Position numbers and translations under genes: made by a program. DNA of 64,000 nt from Phaeobacter sp. CECT 5382 (GTDB lineage Bacteria > Pseudomonadota > Alphaproteobacteria > Rhodobacterales > Rhodobacteraceae): the NCBI RefSeq assembly GCF_001457775.1, contig NZ_CYSG01000018.1:1-64000 (forward strand), written 5' to 3'. The number at the start of each line of letters is the position of its first letter. Within the stretch, counting starts at the first letter, position 1. This document shows positions 57,480 to 64,000 of this stretch, one piece after another. The notes under the pieces are model-generated. The model was not told the origin of the DNA. It ran no database searches and was given only the letters and a program-made list of their open reading frames with translations.

Positions 57480-58421
57480 CTAGTCTTGTTCTGCCAGAAA
57501 ACGTTCTGCATCCAGCGCGGCCATGCAGCCCATACCGGCGGATGTTACCGCCTGACGGTATTTGTGATCGGTCAGATCGCCAGCGGCAAAGATGCCGGGA
57601 ATTGAGGTCTCGGTGGAGCCGGGTTTGACAGAGACATAGCCGCCATTGTGCAGCTCCAGCGTGTCTTTGACCAGCTCATTGGCCGGCGCGTGGCCGATGG
57701 CGACAAAAACACCCTTGCAGGGGATATCGGTGATCTCACCGGTTTTTACATTCTTGACCTTGATGCCTTCGACACCCAGCGGGTTGTCGCTGCCGTAGAC
57801 TTCTTCCAGCTGGTGGAACCACAGAGGCTCAATCTTTTCGTTCTTGAACAACCGATCCTGCAGGATTTTTTCCGAGCGCAGCTCGTCGCGACGGTGCACG
57901 AGCGTGACCTTGGAGGCAAAGTTGGTCAGAAACAGCGCTTCTTCGACGGCAGTGTTGCCGCCGCCGATCACCACGATTTCCTGACCACGATAGAAAAAGC
58001 CATCGCAGGTCGCACAGGCCGAGACGCCAAAGCCCTTGAACTTTTCTTCCGACTCCAGCCCTAGCCATTTGGCGCGGGCACCCGTCGCCAGGATCACCGC
58101 ATCCGCCGTGTAGGTGGTGCCGCTGTCGCCCTTGGCCACAAAGGGACGCTGGGAGGTGTCGAGCGAGGTAATGATGTCGCCAACGATGTCGCAGCCCATG
58201 GCCGAGGCGTGTTCCTGCATCTTGATCATCAGATCAGGCCCCTGCACCTCGGTAAAGCCGGGGTAGTTTTCCACCTCGGTGGTGGTGGTCAGCTGGCCGC
58301 CGGGCTCGATGCCCTGAACCAAAACCGGCTCCAGCATGGCGCGGGCGGCATAGACGCCGGCGGTATAGCCCGCAGGGCCGGAGCCAATGATCAGAACCTT
58401 GGTGTGGCGCGTGTCGCTCAT
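57480..58421 (-). CDS. trxB: Thioredoxin-disulfide reductase
   Basis: A 313-residue NADPH- and FAD-dependent enzyme. FAD motif VLIIGSGPAGYTAGVYAAR, redox-active SACATCDGFF (CxxC), NADPH motif VVIGGGNTAVEEAL, and the final GIFAAGDLTD are all present. It keeps thioredoxin reduced in the cytosol. The start at 58421 (MSDTRHTKVLI) follows GGGGATACGACGAG; the ATG at 58445 upstream is less likely. It is divergent from an Lrp-type regulator, an arrangement conserved in Rhodobacterales. Confidence 0.97.
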   Translation of the reverse strand: MSDTRHTKVLIIGSGPAGYTAGVYAARAMLEPVLVQGIEPGGQLTTTTEVENYPGFTEVQGPDLMIKMQEHASAMGCDIVGDIITSLDTSQRPFVAKGDSGTTYTADAVILATGARAKWLGLESEEKFKGFGVSACATCDGFFYRGQEIVVIGGGNTAVEEALFLTNFASKVTLVHRRDELRSEKILQDRLFKNEKIEPLWFHQLEEVYGSDNPLGVEGIKVKNVKTGEITDIPCKGVFVAIGHAPANELVKDTLELHNGGYVSVKPGSTETSIPGIFAAGDLTDHKYRQAVTSAGMGCMAALDAERFLAEQD

Positions 58422-58721
58422 CTCGTCGTATCCCCAAATCTGCACAGTGGCGGGCCGGAGCGAACCGGGCCGCCGTCAGCTTCTGCATATAGCGACAGGG
58501 CTGGTGCTCTTAAACCCCTGATGGCGCCATGGGTAGTATTCCAATTCACGCTTGTGTGTGCGCCGCCATGGTGGGGGAGATGAGCGAGGGTGGAAACGGG
58601 CTATGACGGTTTTTTGGCGCTTGAACTTGCCAGAGGCAAAGATTATTGCGCCGTTGTGAAATAATATTGCGCGGCCCCGCTGTGGTGCTATAAGAAACGC
58701 AATCTGACAGGAGCTTTACAC
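58422..58721. other. Divergent regulatory region between trxB and Lrp gene
   Basis: These 300 bases contain no gene. The Lrp-proximal half is AT-rich, with a direct repeat (58642-58674) and a promoter: TTGCGC (58667-58672) and TATAAG (58689-58694), spacing 16. The trxB-proximal half is GC-rich, with GGGCCGG/CCGGGCC-type short repeats and no clear promoter. Confidence 0.5.
58642..58674 (+). promoter_or_regulatory. Direct repeat overlapping the Lrp gene promoter
   Basis: ATTATTGCGCCG (58642-58653) and AATATTGCGCGG (58663-58674) are related 12-base units with a 21-bp period, two helical turns. The second overlaps the -35 box, so bound protein would block or recruit polymerase. Autoregulation by the adjacent Lrp-type protein is the simple reading. 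Confidence 0.45.
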
Positions 58722-59222
58722 ATGGTCACAACCCGTCTTGATCCGATTGATCGCAAGATACTCTCGGAATTGCAGGCCGATGGGCGCATGACCAATGTGG
58801 AACTTGCCAAACGCGTTGGCATTTCCGCTCCGCCCTGTCTGCGCCGGGTGCGTGCCCTCGAAGAAGCTGGCCTGATCGGCGGCTACCACGCAGAGGTAAA
58901 TGCACGTGAACTGGGCTTTGAGGTGCAGGTCTTTGCCATGGTGGGGCTGGAAAGCCAGGCCGAAGCCGAGCTTTCTGCCTTTGAAGAGAAGTGCCGTAGT
59001 TGGCCTCTGGTGCGCGAATGCCACATGCTGAACGGAGAAGTGGATTTCATCCTGAAATGTGTCTCACCTGATCTCAGCACCTTTCAGAGCTTTCTGACCG
59101 CGGATCTGCTGACAACACCGAATGTTGCAAGCGTGAAAACCTCGCTGGTCATTCGCGGCGCCAAGGATGAACCCGGCGTGCCGTTTGAGGTTCTCGAAGA
59201 GCGTCTGCAGCGCGAAGCCTGA
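58722..59222 (+). CDS. Lrp/AsnC family transcriptional regulator
   Basis: A 166-residue regulator: helix-turn-helix at residues 5-60 (LDPIDRKILSELQADGRMTN, then VGISAPPCLRRVRALEEAGL) and a RAM domain in the rest (VQVFAMVGLESQAEAELSAF). It is closest to global Lrp-type proteins. AGGAGC lies before the ATG. Divergent from trxB and preceded by a 21-bp-period direct repeat. The regulon is unknown. Confidence 0.93.
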   Translation: MVTTRLDPIDRKILSELQADGRMTNVELAKRVGISAPPCLRRVRALEEAGLIGGYHAEVNARELGFEVQVFAMVGLESQAEAELSAFEEKCRSWPLVRECHMLNGEVDFILKCVSPDLSTFQSFLTADLLTTPNVASVKTSLVIRGAKDEPGVPFEVLEERLQREA

Positions 59223-59298
59223 AAAGCCAGAACTTGAAAAATCTAGGGTTTGAAACCCTGCATGACCGAAGGCTGGTTGTTGCAGCCCGCCTGCGTGT

Positions 59299-60093
59299 TC
59301 ACCCGATAAGCTGATCCGGAGAGGGAGAGGCTACCCTGTCATAAGCAAGCGGGCCAAAATCCTTCAGCGAATCTACGTGACTGAAGAGGTTGAAATAGAG
59401 CGTTTTAATCGCATAGCTCACCAGTTTCAGGGCTTCTGGACCGGGATGGTAGGTCTCAAATTCGAGGCCCCCCACCTTGATCACGGCATGCTGTGGCAGG
59501 CAAAGATGGAACATGTCCACGACAGTAGGTGGCGCGGTTTCAAAGATATTCATGCCATCCTGAAACTCTTCCGCCGGGGTCAGGATCGGGGGAAGCGCAA
59601 GACCATCATCGCTCAGGTAGCCGTTTTGTTGTGGTCGGCGCAGCAGGCGTGCCGAGGGGCCGACAACAACGCAGGACATTGGTTTTTGCAGACCAAGGCT
59701 GTCGGCCATGAAGCTGGTCAGCCGATGGCTCCGCCCCTTGGCATCTTCGCGTGAGGGCACCAAGCTGGTACAGCCCTTCCAGACCAACGTCTGGCTGCCG
59801 CCATCTTGGGTCTGGATTTCATCGCCGGGAATAAGGTCTTCGACAGCAATCGGGCCTTGACTGGTTTCCACGAGCGAGCCTCTGGTAAAGGCGCAAAATG
59901 CGTCCTCAAACAGGGGCAGAGCAGGGGCAATATGACGGGTCTCCGAAAGGGATCCGTTGGGCAACAGGCTGCAGACCTCGTAGCGGCGCAACTGTGGTTT
60001 GTTTGCAAGGCGCTGGGCAGAAGGGTCTTGCAGCAGAGCGCTGGTTTCAGAGGCCCTTGTGGCGGCCTGTTGGAGTGATTGCGGTAGGGTCAT
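59299..60093 (-). CDS. Degenerate Hint-domain protein
   Basis: A 264-residue protein aligning with Hint domains over residues about 65-225 (FTRGSLVETSQGPIAVEDLI, then GDEIQTQDGG and LPQHAVIKVGGLEFETYHPG). The usual nucleophile Cys directly before FTxGT is Ala here (a Cys lies one residue earlier), and the SPEHR motif of the other Hint protein in the window is GPSAR. The domain is therefore likely inactive in self-processing. No signal peptide is seen. The function is unknown. Confidence 0.75.
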   Translation of the reverse strand: MTLPQSLQQAATRASETSALLQDPSAQRLANKPQLRRYEVCSLLPNGSLSETRHIAPALPLFEDAFCAFTRGSLVETSQGPIAVEDLIPGDEIQTQDGGSQTLVWKGCTSLVPSREDAKGRSHRLTSFMADSLGLQKPMSCVVVGPSARLLRRPQQNGYLSDDGLALPPILTPAEEFQDGMNIFETAPPTVVDMFHLCLPQHAVIKVGGLEFETYHPGPEALKLVSYAIKTLYFNLFSHVDSLKDFGPLAYDRVASPSPDQLIG

Positions 60094-60254
60094 CTAACTT
60101 GGACCTTTCTCGAATAATCTTTACCTGTGTAGGCGATCTGAAAAGAGCGCAAATAGTCACGTTTGATCACATTGGTTTGACGCGCCCGGAAAACAATTCT
60201 CGCCAGGCTTCCTGGCAGTGCCGCCACTCTGGTCCGTCCGTCTCAGTCGGGAAT

Positions 60255-60476
60255 TCACGCCAGTATCCCTGTGTCCCTGTATCCTGGGGCGCTGTTGAGG
60301 GCTGCCGCCGAGCTCCGTTTCAGGTAGTGTTGCAGAGCTCTATTAAGAAAGAGACATTGCCATTCTTGGCCGTCCTCGTCGCGGTGGTTGGCCAGAGCTT
60401 GGCCAACTGTCCACAACAGTCCGTCTGATACCTCCAGCCTGCCAAATTCAGGACGAAAGTTACGGGCTGTCTTGGG
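60255..60476 (-). other. Unassigned open frame continuing after the 53-residue gene
   Basis: Directly after the stop of the small gene at 60477, the same frame stays open for 73 codons. Its translation looks protein-like (DGLLWTVGQALANHRDEDGQ, then EWQCLFLNRALQHYLKRSS). It has no ATG; TTG or CTG codons after a GGAGG (about 60431) could start a peptide of 50-55 residues. It may be a small gene with a rare start or the remnant of a longer one. The rest of the 60094-60476 gap shows nothing else. Confidence 0.3.
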
Positions 60477-60638
60477 TCAGGCCCGTTTGAGAGCCTGCAG
60501 ATCTGCTGCCTGTGATTGGGCCTCTTGGCGCGCCGCGACATGGGCGCGGCGTAGGGCTCCACGGGTCCAAGGCATTTCGGTGGTGTCTGTCTTTGCGGCA
60601 GAAATTACCGATCTGAGGAAACGTGTTCTGGCTTTCAT
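60477..60638 (-). CDS. Conserved small protein, 53 residues
   Basis: A short frame, MKARTRFLRSVISAAKTDTT then EMPWTRGALRRAHVAARQEA, strongly basic at the start and helical throughout. Proteins with this pattern (MKARTRF and MPWxRGxRR) are, to my memory, conserved in Rhodobacterales without a known function. AGGAGA lies six bases before the ATG at 60638. An AT-rich promoter-like region with a perfect palindrome lies about 185 bases upstream. Confidence 0.6.
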   Translation of the reverse strand: MKARTRFLRSVISAAKTDTTEMPWTRGALRRAHVAARQEAQSQAADLQALKRA

Positions 60639-60822
60639 CTGTCTTCTCCTGCCCTAGAGAGGTGCAATGCTGTCGTGTCAATCTCTGTGCTGTGTTGCTC
60701 AGGTTATCGGTAATCATTGCGTCCTGAATGTGGCTGTCGCGTGAAAAAGACGGGACAGCACCGGGCAGGTGGGAACAGGAGTAAGCAAAAGCGGTTGCGC
60801 GCATCTATTTGTAAATTAAATA

Positions 60823-60840
60823 AAAGTTTTCAAAAACTTT
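60823..60840. promoter_or_regulatory. AT-rich palindrome in the region upstream of the 53-residue gene
   Basis: AAAGTTTT and AAAACTTT flank a 2-base centre, giving an 18-bp palindrome in an AT-rich patch (60808-60840) that stands out from the GC-rich surroundings. It could be an operator or a hairpin at the end of pgeF (stop at 60907); no T run decides this. Confidence 0.4.
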
Positions 60841-60906
60841 AGGCAGGACACATGTCCTTTGCGCGATTTGTGGCTGAAATGGAGCCAAACAACCGCCTCG
60901 CAGTAG

Positions 60907-61662
60907 TCAGAGCGAGATACAGGAAATTAACCTTCCGTAGTCGGCCTCGCCTGCGTGGGTGGTACGCCGATAGGAGTAAAACCGGTCCGGATCACTATAG
61001 GTGCAGTGACGCGTCCATTCGGCCTGGGCAATACCCGCCTGTCGCAACAGATGTAGTCCGAGGCCCGGCAGGTCAAACAGATAGCGGTCGCCTTTGCCAC
61101 TGGCAAAAAAACGTGCGTGGTCCGGGTCAGCCTGCAGGAAGTCTTCAAAGAACTCAGGACCAACCTCATAGGCCCGCTGCGAGATCGAAGGCCCGATGAT
61201 GGCAACGATGTGATCCCTGCGCGCACCAAGCCCTTCCATTGCAACAACGGTTGCGTCAAGCACCCCATCGAGAGCGCCGCGCCAGCCGGCATGGGCAGCG
61301 CCAATGACGCCGGCTTCTTCATCGGCAAAGAGCACAGGCTGGCAGTCGGCCGTCAGAATGCCCAGAGCCAGACCCGGCGTATTGCTCACCATGGCATCTG
61401 CTTTCGGGCGTTCTGTCGTGGCACTGGTGATCACGGCAACATCCGGTGAATGGATCTGATGCACGCCGACCAGAGCCTCGGGCGCGACCTGCATGGCTGC
61501 GGCAACGCGGGTCCGGTTGAGATCCACTGCCTCGCGCTGATCTGAAGAGCCCAGACCACAGTTGAGGCCCTGAAAGATTCCCGAAGAGGCACCGCCCCGG
61601 CGGGTGAAAAACCCATGGCGGATGCCACCCAAAAGATCAGAGGTCAGAATTTCCAGTGTCAT
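60907..61662 (-). CDS. pgeF: Peptidoglycan editing factor PgeF / polyphenol oxidase family (YfiH)
   Basis: A 251-residue protein of the DUF152/YfiH family. The His-Cys-His metal site is visible in VGVHQIHSPDV, LTADCQPVLF and GAAHAGWRGAL. Family members act on purine nucleosides, and in E. coli the protein prevents wrong amino acids in peptidoglycan precursors. It overlaps midA by 4 bases and is the last gene of the lgt-midA-pgeF operon. Confidence 0.92.
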   Translation of the reverse strand: MTLEILTSDLLGGIRHGFFTRRGGASSGIFQGLNCGLGSSDQREAVDLNRTRVAAAMQVAPEALVGVHQIHSPDVAVITSATTERPKADAMVSNTPGLALGILTADCQPVLFADEEAGVIGAAHAGWRGALDGVLDATVVAMEGLGARRDHIVAIIGPSISQRAYEVGPEFFEDFLQADPDHARFFASGKGDRYLFDLPGLGLHLLRQAGIAQAEWTRHCTYSDPDRFYSYRRTTHAGEADYGRLISCISL

Positions 61663-62729
61663 GAAAGCAATCCAGGTGGTGGAGGTGTTTTGGCGGGGGT
61701 GATCCCGAGCACTTTGAACAGGTTTCCCATTTCCTCGGGGTGCGTCAACCGCCGATGTGCGGCGATCAGGCTTTCCAACGCCGCGCCCTCCAGCGAAGCC
61801 GCCAGCGCGCGGGCGCGATCCGTGATCCCCAACCGTTCAAGGAAGACCCCCTGCGGTGTCACTTTGCTATGGTTGCAGCCCGCACCTGCGGCAACCGTGC
61901 AGAGCACCTCGAAATCGACATGAGCTGTCAGATCTGCAGTGCCGGGCGCAGTCAGAGGGTCCACTGCCGCATGCGATTTCAGCGCCTGCAGGGTATCCCC
62001 CAAAGACCGCCAGTCACCGTAGTCGATTATCAGCGCTGCCCCACCATGCTGGGCGATGCGTTGGGCTAGGGTTGCCATAATCGGCGCAGTTGCAACATTC
62101 ACCTCGACCAGATCATCGTCCTTGGTGTCCAACAGGCGGTGCTCTAGTGCGGGTTGCGGTGCTTCAGGCCCCAGGCCAAAACTCAGTTTTCCATCCGCTA
62201 GGCCTATGCGTTTTTCCCGCCAGGCTTCTCCATCCCGCACAAACTGGCGTATGGGAAGGGCGTCAAAAAACTCGTTTGCGATCAAAAACAGGGGCTGTTC
62301 TGGCAAGGCGTCGATGCTCTCGCACCAGGCGACCTTGAAACCTTTCAGACTGTCTTGCTGCACCTGACGCAGACTAGGCGAGGCTTCGACAAGGTGCAGT
62401 TGCAGGGCTGCATGAAAACCGGGAACGCTGCGGGTCGCGCGCAGGAGATCTGCCATCAAGGTGCCACGACCGGGGCCAAGCTCTGCCAGTGTGAACGGCG
62501 TCGGTGCGCCCTGATCAAGCCAGCATTGCGCCAGCGACAAGCCGATGAGTTCGCCGAACATCTGGCTGATTTCCGGTGCGGTGATGAAGTCCCCCGCTGC
62601 GCCAAAGGGCGCGCGCGTGGTGTAATAGCCGTGTTCCGGGTGCAGCAGGCATTCAGCCATATAATCGGCCAGGCTGATCGGGCCCTCAGAATTGATCCGC
62701 GCAATCAGCTGTGTTTCCAGCGCGTTCAT
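61659..62729 (-). CDS. SAM-dependent methyltransferase, NDUFAF7/MidA family
   Basis: A 356-residue class I methyltransferase of the DUF185/MidA family. [20 protein letters not shown] is the conserved N-terminal motif, [19 protein letters not shown] the SAM-binding motif, and [15 protein letters not shown] follows. Its mitochondrial relative NDUFAF7 methylates an arginine of complex I; the same role in this bacterium is inference. The start at 62729 overlaps lgt by 4 bases; the frame is open into lgt. Confidence 0.92.
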   Translation of the reverse strand: MNALETQLIARINSEGPISLADYMAECLLHPEHGYYTTRAPFGAAGDFITAPEISQMFGELIGLSLAQCWLDQGAPTPFTLAELGPGRGTLMADLLRATRSVPGFHAALQLHLVEASPSLRQVQQDSLKGFKVAWCESIDALPEQPLFLIANEFFDALPIRQFVRDGEAWREKRIGLADGKLSFGLGPEAPQPALEHRLLDTKDDDLVEVNVATAPIMATLAQRIAQHGGAALIIDYGDWRSLGDTLQALKSHAAVDPLTAPGTADLTAHVDFEVLCTVAAGAGCNHSKVTPQGVFLERLGITDRARALAASLEGAALESLIAAHRRLTHPEEMGNLFKVLGITPAKTPPPPGLLS

Positions 62730-63631
62730 GTGGCGGCTTTCGTTTGGGGCTGCGGTTTGGCACGCAGGGCAAAATATAGCCCCAGCGCGATCATCGGCAG
62801 CGACAGGAGCTGCCCCATGGTGAGGCCATAGCCGCCGATCTCCCAAGCAAGACCAAGCGGGTTGCCGGTCGTGACGAACTGCGCGTCCGGTTGGCGAAAG
62901 AATTCGACGACAAAGCGCGCCAGACCGTATCCGGCCAGGAATACCCCAAGATTGAGACCGGGGCGCTGCAGGCTCTGCCGCCGCCAGGTGAGCCAGATCA
63001 GAGCGCCCCCCAGGATCAGACCCTCCATCGCGGCTTCATAGAGTTGCGAAGGATGGCGCGCGCAGATTTCGCCAAGCGCCTGGCCGCAGCTCTGTGCGGC
63101 CTGCCCGGGAAAGGCAACGCCCCAGGCAAGCTCCGTCGGGCGGCCCCATAGTTCTGCATTGATGAAATTGGCCAGACGCCCCAGCATCAGCCCGGCGGGC
63201 ACCGTATAGGCGACCAGATCGGCCATCTGGATCTTGGCAATGCCCTGGCGCGCAGCGTAGACCCACGCGGCGACAATGACGCCGAGCAATCCGCCGTGAA
63301 AGGCCATGCCGCCCTGCCAGATGCGCAGAATTTGCGTCGGATGTGCCAGATAGTAGCCGGGCTGATAGAATAACACAAAGCCAAGACGCCCGCCCAGAAT
63401 CACCCCAAGAATGATCCAGGTCAGCAGATCTTCTACCTGTTCGGGGCGCAGTGGAGGCTGTTGTCCGGGCCAAAGCTGCGGTGATTTGAGCGCTGACACG
63501 GCCAGACGCCAGGCAATCACGATGCCCGCAATATAGGCCAGCGCATACCAGCGCAGCGCGAACTCCATGCCAAACAAGGAAATCGAGAAAATCTCGGGCG
63601 AAATATCGGGGAATGGGATCATGGCCTGCAT
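62726..63631 (-). CDS. lgt: Prolipoprotein diacylglyceryl transferase
   Basis: A 301-residue inner-membrane enzyme with about seven helices. It transfers diacylglycerol to the lipobox Cys of prolipoproteins. The signature [17 protein letters not shown]-type loop, YALAYIAGI with the essential N-terminal Tyr/Ala pattern, and RHPSQLYEA are present. It is first in the lgt-midA-pgeF operon and divergent from ubiK. Confidence 0.96.
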   Translation of the reverse strand: MQAMIPFPDISPEIFSISLFGMEFALRWYALAYIAGIVIAWRLAVSALKSPQLWPGQQPPLRPEQVEDLLTWIILGVILGGRLGFVLFYQPGYYLAHPTQILRIWQGGMAFHGGLLGVIVAAWVYAARQGIAKIQMADLVAYTVPAGLMLGRLANFINAELWGRPTELAWGVAFPGQAAQSCGQALGEICARHPSQLYEAAMEGLILGGALIWLTWRRQSLQRPGLNLGVFLAGYGLARFVVEFFRQPDAQFVTTGNPLGLAWEIGGYGLTMGQLLSLPMIALGLYFALRAKPQPQTKAAT

Positions 63632-63728
63632 GTGGTCCTGAATGCCTTTGCTCGCGAATAGAAGTCAACGGCTTGCCCGCGACCCTTTGCGGCCCCATAT
63701 AGGGGTTAAGAGTGATACGGAGAAGATG

Positions 63729-63971
63729 ATGCAGAGCCGCAATAAGATCATGGACGATATTTCTCAGCTGATGACCAATGCTATGGGCGTGGCCCAGGGC
63801 GCAAAGGACGAGGCGGAGACCGCAATGAAAAGCCTGATGGATCGCTGGCTGGCAGATCGCGATTTTGTCACCCGCGAAGAATTCGACGCTGTCCGCGCCA
63901 TGGCGCAGAAGGCGCGCGAAGAAAACGAAGCGCTGAAAGCCCGTCTTGACGCGCTTGAGACCAAAGGCTGA
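63729..63971 (+). CDS. ubiK: Ubiquinone biosynthesis accessory factor UbiK (BMFP domain)
   Basis: An 80-residue protein with a membrane-fusogenic amphipathic N-terminus (MDDISQLMTNAMGVAQGA) and a C-terminal trimeric coiled coil (EEFDAVRAMAQKAREENEAL, then KARLDALE). UbiK helps the aerobic ubiquinone-synthesis complex in Enterobacteria. GGAG lies seven bases before the ATG at 63729; the ATG at 63726 is an alternative. It is divergent from lgt. Confidence 0.85.
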   Translation: MQSRNKIMDDISQLMTNAMGVAQGAKDEAETAMKSLMDRWLADRDFVTREEFDAVRAMAQKAREENEALKARLDALETKG

Positions 63972-64000
63972 GACTGCAACGCCTGAATGTGACGAGGATT

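Overview
The window looks like chromosomal core sequence from an alphaproteobacterium of the order Rhodobacterales, most likely the Roseobacter group. The evidence is a high-GC genome with an atpHAGDC cluster lacking atpB/E/F, an Hsp20-DUF1150 pair, a divergent trxB-Lrp pair, a manganese-type pyrophosphatase, a bifunctional sulfate adenylyltransferase/APS kinase linked to an EPS-type MarR regulator, Hint-domain proteins, an H-type lectin protein, and CtrA-like and CIRCE sites. I found no tRNA, rRNA, insertion sequence, prophage or CRISPR array. The species assignment is inference.

Layout. 1-4.1 kb: regulators (TetR, AraC) around a flavin monooxygenase-cupin pair. 4.2-8.3 kb: an LpxR-type lipid A deacylase, a Hint protein, rpsD and a PA14 protein. 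8.2-15 kb: an Lrp regulator divergent from a class V PLP enzyme, then overlapping hisC, tyrC and an extensin-like gene, DUF2125 and ChaC. 15-22.1 kb: an ExbB/MotA-like protein with a very long coiled-coil OmpA/MotB partner, an M23 peptidase and clpA. 22.3-24 kb: gloB and a methyltransferase. 24.5-29.3 kb: ATP synthase F1 operon. 29.5-37.8 kb: lectin, GST, prs, isomerase, hydrolase, threonine aldolase, ycgN-ribF, MaoC hydratase, HAD phosphatase.

38-44.9 kb: a glycine-repeat secreted protein, a small two-gene operon (ribbon-helix-helix regulator plus a 47-residue Lys/Ala-rich peptide), Mn-pyrophosphatase, TraB/GumN, DUF2161, groESL, and a GNAT gene broken by an in-frame TGA. 45-53.2 kb: a small secreted protein, a DMT exporter, a lipase, an isolated phnM-like gene, purEK, DUF465, hsp20-DUF1150, a PhzF-like protein and a GT10 glycosyltransferase. 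53.3-64 kb: a MarR domain fused in frame to sulfate adenylyltransferase-APS kinase, a membrane/ferredoxin/adenylate cyclase, trxB-lrp, a degenerate Hint protein, a 53-residue conserved small protein, and pgeF-midA-lgt with divergent ubiK.

Most of the window is housekeeping (energy, translation, nucleotides, protein quality control, cell envelope). The least ordinary items are the MarR-sulfurylase fusion, the RHH/histone-H1-like mini-operon with its palindromic operator, the non-flagellar MotAB-like pair, the redox-type cyclase, the TGA-interrupted acetyltransferase, the Hint protein lacking its catalytic residues, and a dispersed-type palindrome in the rpsD leader.
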